Source: Prevotella sp. oral taxon 299 str. F0039 (GTDB taxonomy: Bacteria; Bacteroidota; Bacteroidia; Bacteroidales; Bacteroidaceae). Taken from it: DNA of 64,000 nt. Positions 58,043 to 64,000 of this stretch are shown one piece after another. Numbering within the stretch: the stretch's first letter is position 1; every line of letters begins with the position of its first letter. The notes under the pieces were generated by a model. The model had not been told where the DNA came from. It ran no database searches and was given only the letters and a program-made list of their open reading frames with translations. Made by a program: the position numbers and the translations under genes. The stretch spans positions 434,001 to 498,000 of the forward strand of contig NC_022124.1 of assembly GCF_000163055.2 (NCBI RefSeq), written 5' to 3'.

Positions 58043-59137
58043 TTAGTGGTGATGTGGTTTTGCTGGAGTTATTAGCTTAATATAAGCTCCATATCCCTCT
58101 TTTTCCATATCTTCTTTAGGGATAAAGCGTAAAGAAGCACTATTGATGCAATATCTAAGACCACCTGTTTCCGTAGGACCATCTTCAAAAACATGTCCAA
58201 GATGGGCGTTTCCCTTTTTACTTTTTACCTCACTACGAATCATTCCGTGTGATGTGTCGGTGCTAATGTTAAGTAAGTGATTGTCGATTGGCTTTGAAAA
58301 TGCAGGCCAACCACAGCCTGATTCAAACTTATCGCTACTTAAAAACAAAGGTTCACCAGTGGTTATGTCTACATAAATGCCAGGTCTAAATTCCTTATTA
58401 TATTCGTTATCGAATGGTCTTTCAGTGGCTTCGTGTTGTGTCACCTCATATTGTAGGGCAGTGAGTTTACTCTTTAACTCCTCAGTTGTTGCTTTCTTAA
58501 ATTGCATAGGCTTAGCAGTTGAATCATTTGCTTTGCGTGCATGTTCGAAAAGAGTTTTAGGAAGGTGACAATAACCTGTAGGATTTTTATCGAGATAATT
58601 CTGATGATATTCCTCTGCAGTGTAGAAATTACTCAAAGGAAGTACCTCAACAGCAAGATAATCAGAGTATTGTCCTTCTAGTTTTGTTAGCTCTGCTCTA
58701 ATCAAAGGCAGATCTTCTTTGTTAGTATAATACACACCTGTTCGGTATTGTGAGCCTCTATCGTTTCCTTGTTGATTAACCGATGTAGGGTCGATACTCT
58801 CGAAATACAATTGAAGTAGGAGTGAAAGAGGTAGTACTTCGGGGTTATATTCCACACGAACAGCCTCTGCAAAGCCTGTTGCGTCAGTGCAAACATCTCT
58901 ATAAGTAGGGTTCTTTATATTACCATTTGCATAGCCTACTTCTGTTTTTACGACCCCATTAATTTGTTTCAGATAATGTTCTGTTCCCCAGAAACATCCA
59001 CCTGCTAAGTATATTTCAGCGTTATTGTTCATTGTTTTATGATCAGTTGTTTTGGTTCTACTGGTACATGAGACACAAAAAGTTGATAAACACAAAGTTA
59101 AGAATAATACTTTGATAAATAATCTGTTTGTTTTCAT
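58043..59137 (-). CDS. msrAB: Bifunctional methionine sulfoxide reductase MsrA/MsrB, lipoprotein
   Basis: Reduces both S- and R-methionine sulfoxide in exported proteins. The protein has 364 residues. Lipoprotein signal ends FCVSC (Cys24), so it acts in the envelope. MsrA domain: [18 protein letters not shown] (catalytic Cys in GCFW) and [10 protein letters not shown]. MsrB domain: [14 protein letters not shown] and [13 protein letters not shown] (catalytic Cys in RYCIN). The MsrB part lacks the zinc CxxC pairs ([13 protein letters not shown]). The promoter lies at 59206-59236. Confidence 0.94.
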   Translation of the reverse strand: MKTNRLFIKVLFLTLCLSTFCVSCTSRTKTTDHKTMNNNAEIYLAGGCFWGTEHYLKQINGVVKTEVGYANGNIKNPTYRDVCTDATGFAEAVRVEYNPEVLPLSLLLQLYFESIDPTSVNQQGNDRGSQYRTGVYYTNKEDLPLIRAELTKLEGQYSDYLAVEVLPLSNFYTAEEYHQNYLDKNPTGYCHLPKTLFEHARKANDSTAKPMQFKKATTEELKSKLTALQYEVTQHEATERPFDNEYNKEFRPGIYVDITTGEPLFLSSDKFESGCGWPAFSKPIDNHLLNISTDTSHGMIRSEVKSKKGNAHLGHVFEDGPTETGGLRYCINSASLRFIPKEDMEKEGYGAYIKLITPAKPHHH

Positions 59138-59205
59138 TTTAATATTTGTTTTTTTTCGTTTGTAATATGTTTGTAACTAATTGTAGAAAGCGTAATAGCA
59201 TATCA

Positions 59206-59236
59206 CAAAAGTAGTAGTTACATTAAATAACCCCAA
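59206..59236 (-). promoter_or_regulatory. Promoter of msrAB
   Basis: On the minus strand, TTG (59234-59236) and TACTTTTG (59206-59213) are 20 bp apart. The leader would be about 60 nt. Confidence 0.6.
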
Positions 59237-59300
59237 TTGAAAATATCTATTAAAAGATAGGCTATCCTTAAATACTTCTTTTCTGTTGATTGGTAAAAGG

Positions 59301-59388
59301 ATAACTTTTGCAGTGTAATATCAATGCTTTTGGTTGGTAAAAACATTGCTTTTAGGGTGTAATAACATAGCTATTTAAATGTAACTAA
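59301..59388 (+). repeat. Array 5 of 22-nt period repeats (4 units)
   Basis: Units start at 59301, 59323, 59345 and 59367, exactly 22 nt apart. Heads: ATAACTTTTG, AATGCTTTTG, ATTGCTTTTA, ATAGCTATTT. Tails: TAATATC, TAAAAAC, TAATAAC, TAACTAA. A degenerate unit before it (59279) keeps TTG and a GGTAAAAGG tail. It lies between msrAB (minus) and the first recombinase gene (plus). Confidence 0.8.
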
Positions 59389-59645
59389 TCAAGGAAAATG
59401 AAGAAATATCGAAAGATATGCAAACTAATTGGTAATGAGGTAGAAACGAGGCAATTTGCATAAAACTGCTCTATTTGTAAAAGGCAGGAAAGTGCGGATT
59501 TAAGCAGAAGTTCAGTTACTAAATCATTACCAAGATTTGAAGTAGGTAACTAAATGCAGATGTAGGTAACTGAAATTGTTTCTCTCGTGTGTTTGTTGCT
59601 TTGGTCGGCAGTTTTCTGCATAAGTGAGGAACGCTTTAATTTGGG
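59389..59645. other. Repeat-rich region upstream of the recombinase genes
   Basis: No open frame. Three copies of a GTAACT motif occur: TTCAGTTACTAAA (59511) inverted against GTAGGTAACTAAA (59542) and GTAGGTAACTGAA (59562). The latter two form a direct repeat with a 20-nt period. TTGGTAATGA (59429-59438) and TCATTACCAA (59524-59533) form another perfect 10-bp inverted pair. Such sites may bind the recombinases or a regulator. Confidence 0.55.
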
Positions 59646-59653
59646 TAACTTTG
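59646..59653 (+). promoter_or_regulatory. -7 element of the recombinase operon
   Basis: TAACTTTG matches TAnnTTTG, 20 bp before the ATG at 59673. A clear -33 is not seen. Confidence 0.5.
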
Positions 59654-59672
59654 CCCATAAAAATTAAAGCGT

Positions 59673-60902
59673 ATGAAAACAGAAAAGATGAAGGTGTTGC
59701 TCTACCTCAAAAAGAGCGGAAAGGATAAGCAGGGTAAAGCTCCCATTATGGGACGTATCACACTTGGAAGGAGTATAGTACAGTTTAGTTGCAAGCTATC
59801 TTGTGATATAGATTTGTGGAGTCCTCGTGAAAGTAGAATGAGGGGCAAGAGCCGTGAGGCGGTGGAAGTGAACGGAAAGCTGGATAGTTTAGTACTTTCC
59901 ATTCAGTCCGCTTATCAAACATTGCTGTCCAAAGGACAGGCATTTACTGCCACGGACATCAAGGAGCAGTTTCAAGGGAGCGTACAATCTCGGTGTATGC
60001 TTATAGAACGCCTTGATAGGCTTATCAGGGAGAAAGAAGAACACGTTGGAATAGATATTAAGAAAGATACGCTATCTAATTATCACTCTACACGAAGCAA
60101 TCTTTGCACATTCATCGAAGAGAAATATAAGGTAGAGGATTTAGCTTTCTCACAACTATCTGAAAACTTTATTTATGATTTTAGAGATTTTTTCTTGGGG
60201 ACATTAGGTTTTCAAGAGAGCAGTTTCTATGGTGCAGCTTCCCAAATAAAAACCGTATGTAGGTTGGCATACCGTGAGGGATTGGCTGACACCTTGTTGT
60301 TTGCTAATGCAAAAATAGTAAGAGGAGATAAGAAGCTACCCAAAGCTCTTGATAGGTGTTCGCTTGACAAACTAATGAAGATACAGTTTGAAGAGTTAGA
60401 GGAGGAAATGGAAACCGCAAGGGACTTGTTTGTCTTTGCTTGCCATACGGGTGCAGCCTATTGCGATTTGATGGAGTTAAGCAGATTGCATCTTGTCCGT
60501 GATGATGAGGGAAGTCTTTGGCTGAAGTTCAACAGGCAGAAGACAGGCGTACTTTGCCGTATCAAGTTGTTGCCCGAAGCCATCAGGATAATAGAGAAGT
60601 ACAAGAGCGATGAAAGGGAAAGCCTATTGCCACAGATGAAATATGCCACCTATCAATCGTATCTTAAAGCATTGCGCCTAAGAATCGGCATAGCCTTTCC
60701 CTTTACCACGCATACGGCAAGACATACCTTTGCCACGCTCATCACACTTGAGCAGGGAGTGCCGATAGAAACGGTGAGCAAGATGTTGGGGCATAGCAAC
60801 GTGAGTATGACCGAACGGTACGCAAAGGTTACACCACAGAAACTGTTTTTGGAGTTTGAGCGTTTCCTTTCTTTCACGGAGGATATGCAGATGAGTATTT
60901 AG
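59673..60902 (+). CDS. Tyrosine recombinase (first of a pair)
   Basis: A 409-residue site-specific recombinase of the Bacteroidetes phage-integrase type. It has an N-terminal arm-type domain (VLLYLKKSGKDKQGKAPIMGRITLG), a SAM-like core-binding domain (about 100-215) and a catalytic domain. HTARHTFATLITLEQGVPIETVSKMLGHSNVSMTERYAKV supplies the HxxR, the second histidine and the nucleophilic tyrosine. The first catalytic arginine (usual TGLR) is replaced in ACHTGAAYCDL. It is richer in GC than its neighbours. The second recombinase starts 25 bp later. Confidence 0.88.
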   Translation: MKTEKMKVLLYLKKSGKDKQGKAPIMGRITLGRSIVQFSCKLSCDIDLWSPRESRMRGKSREAVEVNGKLDSLVLSIQSAYQTLLSKGQAFTATDIKEQFQGSVQSRCMLIERLDRLIREKEEHVGIDIKKDTLSNYHSTRSNLCTFIEEKYKVEDLAFSQLSENFIYDFRDFFLGTLGFQESSFYGAASQIKTVCRLAYREGLADTLLFANAKIVRGDKKLPKALDRCSLDKLMKIQFEELEEEMETARDLFVFACHTGAAYCDLMELSRLHLVRDDEGSLWLKFNRQKTGVLCRIKLLPEAIRIIEKYKSDERESLLPQMKYATYQSYLKALRLRIGIAFPFTTHTARHTFATLITLEQGVPIETVSKMLGHSNVSMTERYAKVTPQKLFLEFERFLSFTEDMQMSI

Positions 60903-60927
60903 CAATAGTAGTATTAAAACTAAAATC

Positions 60928-62247
60928 ATGATTAGAAGTACATTCAAGACACTGTTTTATATCAACAGACAAAAGACCAAAGCAAATGGTCTGACCTCCA
61001 TACTCTGCCGTATCACGATAGATGGCAAGAACTCTGTCATTACTACAAACGAAGAATGTAAGCCTGCGGAGTGGAATGCCAAGCAAGGAATAACTACAGA
61101 TAAGAAAACAAACCTTCGCCTGCAAGCATTCAGAGAACAAGTAGAAAAGACCTATCAGGAACTGCTCCTAAAAGACGGAGTGGTAAGTGCTGAACTGCTT
61201 AAAAACAGATTGCAAGGCATAGCAACTTCTCCCACCACTTTGTTGGAGCTAAGCAATACAGAACTACAATCGGTAAAGGAAGGTGTGGGCAAGTCTAAGG
61301 CAGAAGGTACATACACTAACCTTTGCTATGCTAACAGGATGCTGTGCGAGTTTATAAAGGACTTAGGTAGTACGGATATAGAAATCCGAAGTATAACGGA
61401 GGAACTGTTTGAAGAATACCGCTTCTTTCTTAAAAAGAAAGGGTTGAAAGGTTCTTCTATCAACAATTATCTTTGTTGGCTGAGCCGTTTGATGTTCCGT
61501 GCGGTAAGCCAGCGCATCATTCGTTATAATCCATTTGAGCATGCAGAATATGAAAAGGTGGAAAAGGCTATCCGCTTTCTTAGTAAGAGTGATGTGAAAA
61601 AACTGATGGCTATGAAGATATGTGATAGTGATGCCGAGCTTGCCAGACAGATGTTTATCTTCTCCTGCTTCACAGGTTTAGCCATTACGGATATGGAACA
61701 CTTGACGTTTGGGCATATCAAGAGCGCAGCGGACGGACAGATGTATATAAGAAAGGAACGTCAGAAAACAAAAGTAGAATTTATAGTGCCGTTACATCCC
61801 ATAGCCAAGACGATTATTGAGCAGCAAAGGCAACTAAAAGCGGTGAAAGAAGAAGGCAATAACACGGATATGGATAATCGCCTTATCTTTCAGCCCTGTT
61901 GCAGCAGAAGTGTGTTAGCAGCGAAGCTAAGCATCGTAGGCAAGGCTTGTGGTATCAAGCAACGCCTGTCCTATCACATGGGAAGACATACCTTCGGAAC
62001 GATGTGTCTAAGTGCAGGTATTCCCATAGAAAGCATCGCCAAGATGATGGGACACACATCAATTGCAAGTACACAGATTTATGCACAGGTAACGGACTGC
62101 AAGATTTCCGAGGACATGGACAAACTCATCGCCAAACATCAGGAAAAGAACAAAGAAAACGATACAATGGAAACGGAAGCGATTACCATAGGGGCAATGA
62201 CGATTGTCAACGCAAGCAGAAACAAAAGCATGGAGGAAACGGCATGA
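60928..62247 (+). CDS. Tyrosine recombinase (second of a pair)
   Basis: A 439-residue paralogue of the preceding gene, with the same build. Catalytic part: FSCFTGLAITDMEHL (alanine in place of the first arginine), YHMGRHTFGTMCLSAGIPIESIAKMMGHTSIASTQIYAQV (HxxR, His, Tyr). The C-terminal tail after the tyrosine motif is about 55 residues longer than needed. The stop overlaps the next ATG as ATGA at 62244-62247, which suggests translational coupling. Confidence 0.88.
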   Translation: MIRSTFKTLFYINRQKTKANGLTSILCRITIDGKNSVITTNEECKPAEWNAKQGITTDKKTNLRLQAFREQVEKTYQELLLKDGVVSAELLKNRLQGIATSPTTLLELSNTELQSVKEGVGKSKAEGTYTNLCYANRMLCEFIKDLGSTDIEIRSITEELFEEYRFFLKKKGLKGSSINNYLCWLSRLMFRAVSQRIIRYNPFEHAEYEKVEKAIRFLSKSDVKKLMAMKICDSDAELARQMFIFSCFTGLAITDMEHLTFGHIKSAADGQMYIRKERQKTKVEFIVPLHPIAKTIIEQQRQLKAVKEEGNNTDMDNRLIFQPCCSRSVLAAKLSIVGKACGIKQRLSYHMGRHTFGTMCLSAGIPIESIAKMMGHTSIASTQIYAQVTDCKISEDMDKLIAKHQEKNKENDTMETEAITIGAMTIVNASRNKSMEETA

Positions 62248-62669
62248 ATACGGAAGATGGAATAAAGACCAAGGCTGAAATCCGTCTGGACACGGGGCGC
62301 AGCTACTTCGAGTGGGGAAATGGTATGCAGGTTATCCGCAGGGGAAAAGGCGAAGTAGCCATGACCGAGGGCGAGCTTGCAAGGTTCTTCGGAGTTACAT
62401 GGAGAAAAGTCAATGGCAGACTTCGGACGATAACCGAAGAATCCGTCCTGCATCCAGAAGAAAGGGGCGCAGACGAAAGGAAAATAGTCACGGATAAGGA
62501 GGTAAGGGGCTACGCACCGCTCTACCCATTACCTACAATTATCGCCCTTTCCTTCTTGCTTGACAGCGTAGAAGTCCATCTGTTCAGAAAGCATGTGTGC
62601 AGTGAGTTGATGCGTCCAAGGAACTCTGTCATTCCTATCATCATATATGACAGGGGTGTCAATAGCTGA
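62244..62669 (+). CDS. Small protein of unknown function, recombinase-associated (copy 1)
   Basis: A 141-residue soluble protein not recognised as a named family. An N-terminal strand region (SYFEWGNGMQVIRRGKGEVAMT) is followed by EGELARFFGVTWRKVNGRLRTI (about 50-71), which reads like a helix-turn-helix, then a PEERG segment and a C-terminal helical part (YAPLYPLPTIIALSFLLDS). It has a paralogue at 62905. A role as a regulator or directionality factor for the recombinases is only an inference. A longer open frame beginning at 61899 is a read-through of another frame of the recombinase gene. Confidence 0.75.
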   Translation: MNTEDGIKTKAEIRLDTGRSYFEWGNGMQVIRRGKGEVAMTEGELARFFGVTWRKVNGRLRTITEESVLHPEERGADERKIVTDKEVRGYAPLYPLPTIIALSFLLDSVEVHLFRKHVCSELMRPRNSVIPIIIYDRGVNS

Positions 62670-62678
62670 ATATGTACC

Positions 62679-62750
62679 AATCCTTTTTCTTTCACTGTTA
62701 TCTTACTACATCACTACAATACAAGATAATACGGTGAAAGAGAAAGGATT
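62679..62750 (+). repeat. Conserved hairpin element, copy 1
   Basis: Imperfect inverted repeat with arms 62679-62704 and 62723-62750 and an 18-nt loop containing ACTACAT and ACTACAA. The arms contain TCCTTTTTCTTTCAC and GTGAAAGAGAAAGGA. It has no T-tract after it, so is not an ordinary terminator. A related element at 63337-63407 follows the second small gene. Confidence 0.7.
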
Positions 62751-62904
62751 ACGTTGTAGTTGGTAGATGACTATATGTGCACCTACGGTATGACTACATA
62801 CTACCGATCCATGAACGGAAAGGATATGTTTTTTAGCCGTGGAATGCGGTCAGAGAGGTTTATGAACCTTCAGATATTTCAATCTATAAAATGGAGGAAA
62901 CGGC

Positions 62905-63327
62905 ATGAATACAAAAAACAAATCACAGATAGAAGTAAAATCCATTCAATACAAAGAGCGCAGTTATTATGAATGGGGCAGCAATATGCAAATAGTCCGC
63001 AAAGGAAATGGAGAAATTGCCATGACTGAGGGCGAACTTGCGAGGTTCTTCGGTGTAACGTGGAGGAAACTCAATAATAGACTTCAAGAGATAATTCACA
63101 ATCCCAACCTGTACCCTGATGAAAGGAGTGCAGGTGAGAGGGTAATAGTCAGAGATAACGAGTTGGTAGGCTATGTACCGCTTTACCCCCTCCCAATCAT
63201 CATTGCCTTGTCCTTTCAGTTGGATAGCACAGAAGCCCATTTCTTCAGAAAGTATATCATCCATGAGCTACAACGACCGTCCGCAACCATAACACCGATA
63301 TTCCTTTTTGGAAGTACACACCATTAA
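62905..63327 (+). CDS. Small protein of unknown function, recombinase-associated (copy 2)
   Basis: A 140-residue paralogue of the protein at 62244, with the same order of parts: SYYEWGSNMQIVRKGNGEIAMT, EGELARFFGVTWRKLNNRLQEI, and YVPLYPLPIIIALSFQLDS. About two thirds of the residues match in the core. The ATG is preceded by GGAGG, an unusual Shine-Dalgarno-like sequence here, which came with the duplicated 3' end of the second recombinase gene. Retention of an open frame with mainly conservative changes suggests it is or was functional. Confidence 0.75.
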   Translation: MNTKNKSQIEVKSIQYKERSYYEWGSNMQIVRKGNGEIAMTEGELARFFGVTWRKLNNRLQEIIHNPNLYPDERSAGERVIVRDNELVGYVPLYPLPIIIALSFQLDSTEAHFFRKYIIHELQRPSATITPIFLFGSTHH

Positions 63328-63336
63328 ATTATCTCT

Positions 63337-63407
63337 ATCCTTTTCTTTCACCGATATTATCCTACTACATAACTACAAAAGGGATAAAACAGTGAAAGAA
63401 AAAGGAT
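63337..63407 (+). repeat. Conserved hairpin element, copy 2
   Basis: Arms 63337-63362 and 63381-63407 with an 18-nt loop (ACTACAT, ACTACAA). One inner pair is T-A in copy 1 and C-G in copy 2, a compensatory change. Arms contain ATCCTTTTCTTTCAC and GTGAAAGAAAAAGGAT. Confidence 0.7.
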
Positions 63408-63612
63408 TATGTTGTATTTGGTAGTTGTTTATATGTACTACTACGATATGACTACATACTACCTATCCATGAACGGAAAGGAAACGCTTTCTTTAATAGT
63501 GGAATAAAGTCAAAACTATGGTATACCCCTCGGGCATGAAGAGAAAGAAACTGAACTTATCAAGTTTGCCGATAACTTTGAAGTACGGTGGAATGCAAGG
63601 CAAAATAGCTGA

Positions 63613-63707
63613 GTCCACTTTTAAAAGTCAAAGAACTCGATTTTTAAGTTCGCAACCCACCGATTATCAGTAGGAGATTTTTGGAGAAATCATTTTTTTA
63701 AGTGGAC
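63613..63707. repeat. Short inverted repeat, possible insertion-sequence remnant
   Basis: GTCCACTTTTAAAA (63613-63626) and TTTTTTAAGTGGAC (63694-63707) are inverted with 12 of 14 matches, enclosing about 67 bp without an open frame. They could be the ends of a decayed IS or MITE. Apart from this and the hairpin element, 63328-63909 shows no gene. Confidence 0.4.
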
Positions 63708-63892
63708 GCATAACCTTGATAATAGTGAACGAATCAGAGAAATTTATTTAGATAATAGGCATGCCATATTTGTTTTGAAGTTGGGAGTATCTTCTTTACT
63801 GGGCAGATGACGTTTAAGTAATAAAAATATTTATTAGGAATTATTCGTGCGTCATAGCGTATCTTTGCAACTAAGTTCAAAAGTTATTTCGT

Positions 63893-63900
63893 ATCTTTGT
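63893..63900 (+). promoter_or_regulatory. -7 element before the last gene
   Basis: TATCTTTG matches TAnnTTTG, 10 bp before ATG 63910. A second TATCTTTG lies at 63861-63868, so two start sites are possible. Confidence 0.5.
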
Positions 63901-63909
63901 TGCCAAATA

Positions 63910-64000
63910 TGAAATTGATAGCATACATACTGAGCATTTACGTCTTTTTGTTGGCAGTGATTCCCTGTCAATGCAAGGAAGTTGTGTATGCACAAATTCA
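63910..64000 (+). CDS. Small secreted protein, N-terminus only
   Basis: About 30 residues are visible before the window edge: a signal-like hydrophobic segment MKLIAYILSIYVFLLAVIPC followed by QCKEVV. The cysteine pair after the helix resembles small exported proteins found near metal-efflux genes in Bacteroidetes, but the rest is missing, so that is only a possibility. Confidence 0.5.

Larger units (their letters stand above)
62230..62890 (+). repeat. Tandem duplication, unit 1
   Basis: Unit 1 runs from the last codons of the second recombinase gene to 62890. Identical bases occur at 62230-62251 and 62891-62912, 661 bp apart. It includes the small gene, the hairpin and a following stretch with TATGACTACATACTACC and CCATGAACGGAAAGG. 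Confidence 0.75.
62891..63520 (+). repeat. Tandem duplication, unit 2
   Basis: Unit 2 begins with a copy of the final codons of the recombinase gene (MEETA then stop) and carries the second small gene and hairpin. Similarity to unit 1 fades near 63515-63530. Confidence 0.75.

Noticed and set aside
61899-62243. A 256-residue frame ending at 62669.
   Set aside because: Its first half is another frame of the recombinase gene. The real small gene starts at 62244, coupled to the recombinase stop.
62760-62972. A 70-residue open frame between the two small genes.
   Set aside because: It spans the unit boundary and is not conserved in the second unit, where the equivalent frame stops early.
59673-63327. 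The recombinase module as a prophage.
   Set aside because: No capsid, terminase, portal, lysis or replication genes are seen within the window.

Overview
The window looks like chromosome of a low-GC Bacteroidales bacterium, most likely Prevotellaceae. The grounds are AT-rich DNA, promoters of the Bacteroidetes type (TTTG, about 20 bp, then TAnnTTTG), almost no Shine-Dalgarno sequences, type IX secretion proteins (PorT-like, PorQ, a CHU_C-type C-terminal domain), a long Bacteroidetes form of amidophosphoribosyltransferase beside carAB, and PcrA-, SppA-, LpxK- and TypA-type proteins that resemble those of Bacteroidales. Family assignments come from recognising sequences, not from a database search.

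Layout. 1-10000 is housekeeping: proS (cut by the window edge), an OmpA-type lipoprotein, mtgA, a PcrA/UvrD helicase, sppA, lpxK overlapping a purine nucleoside phosphorylase gene, and thiL. 10200-20100 holds a serine-type sulfatase, rpsO, typA, a clostripain-like lipoprotein, valS, mazG and a lipocalin-like lipoprotein. 20098-31036 holds rnz, a small secreted protein, an L,D-transpeptidase, truA, an EamA transporter, serS, a peptide transporter, a PorT-like barrel, a LysM/binding-protein fusion and a CHU_C protein. 31087-37776 is rearranged: uvrA, a copper ATPase on the other strand, then a chimeric pseudogene made of a duplicated 5' third of the sulfatase joined to a duplicated 3' third of uvrA. 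37939-47955 holds a xanthine permease and xpt, cmk and porQ, tonB, a prenyl synthetase, tatD, an SGNH hydrolase gene with an amber codon in its signal peptide, a hemerythrin-LuxR regulator and a solitary polysaccharide-export lipoprotein. 48061-59137 holds the purF-like/carA/carB operon, a DedA protein, glnS, a nitroreductase and msrAB.

From about 59400 to 63530 lies an accessory module that is richer in GC than its surroundings: two consecutive tyrosine recombinases, then two paralogous small proteins of unknown function. The second small gene belongs to a tandem duplication of about 660 bp that also copied a non-coding hairpin element. The window ends at the first codons of a small secreted protein behind a Bacteroidetes-type promoter.

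The most notable unexplained structure is a family of five intergenic arrays (near 10112, 14278, 23070, 44677 and 59301). Each has about four degenerate units with an exact 22-nt period and consensus AATRCTTTTG-N5-TAATARC, and all read in the same direction. Other observations of note are the sulfatase-uvrA chimera, which leaves copA between 1066-bp direct repeats, the amber-interrupted SGNH hydrolase, and the duplicated recombinase-associated unit.
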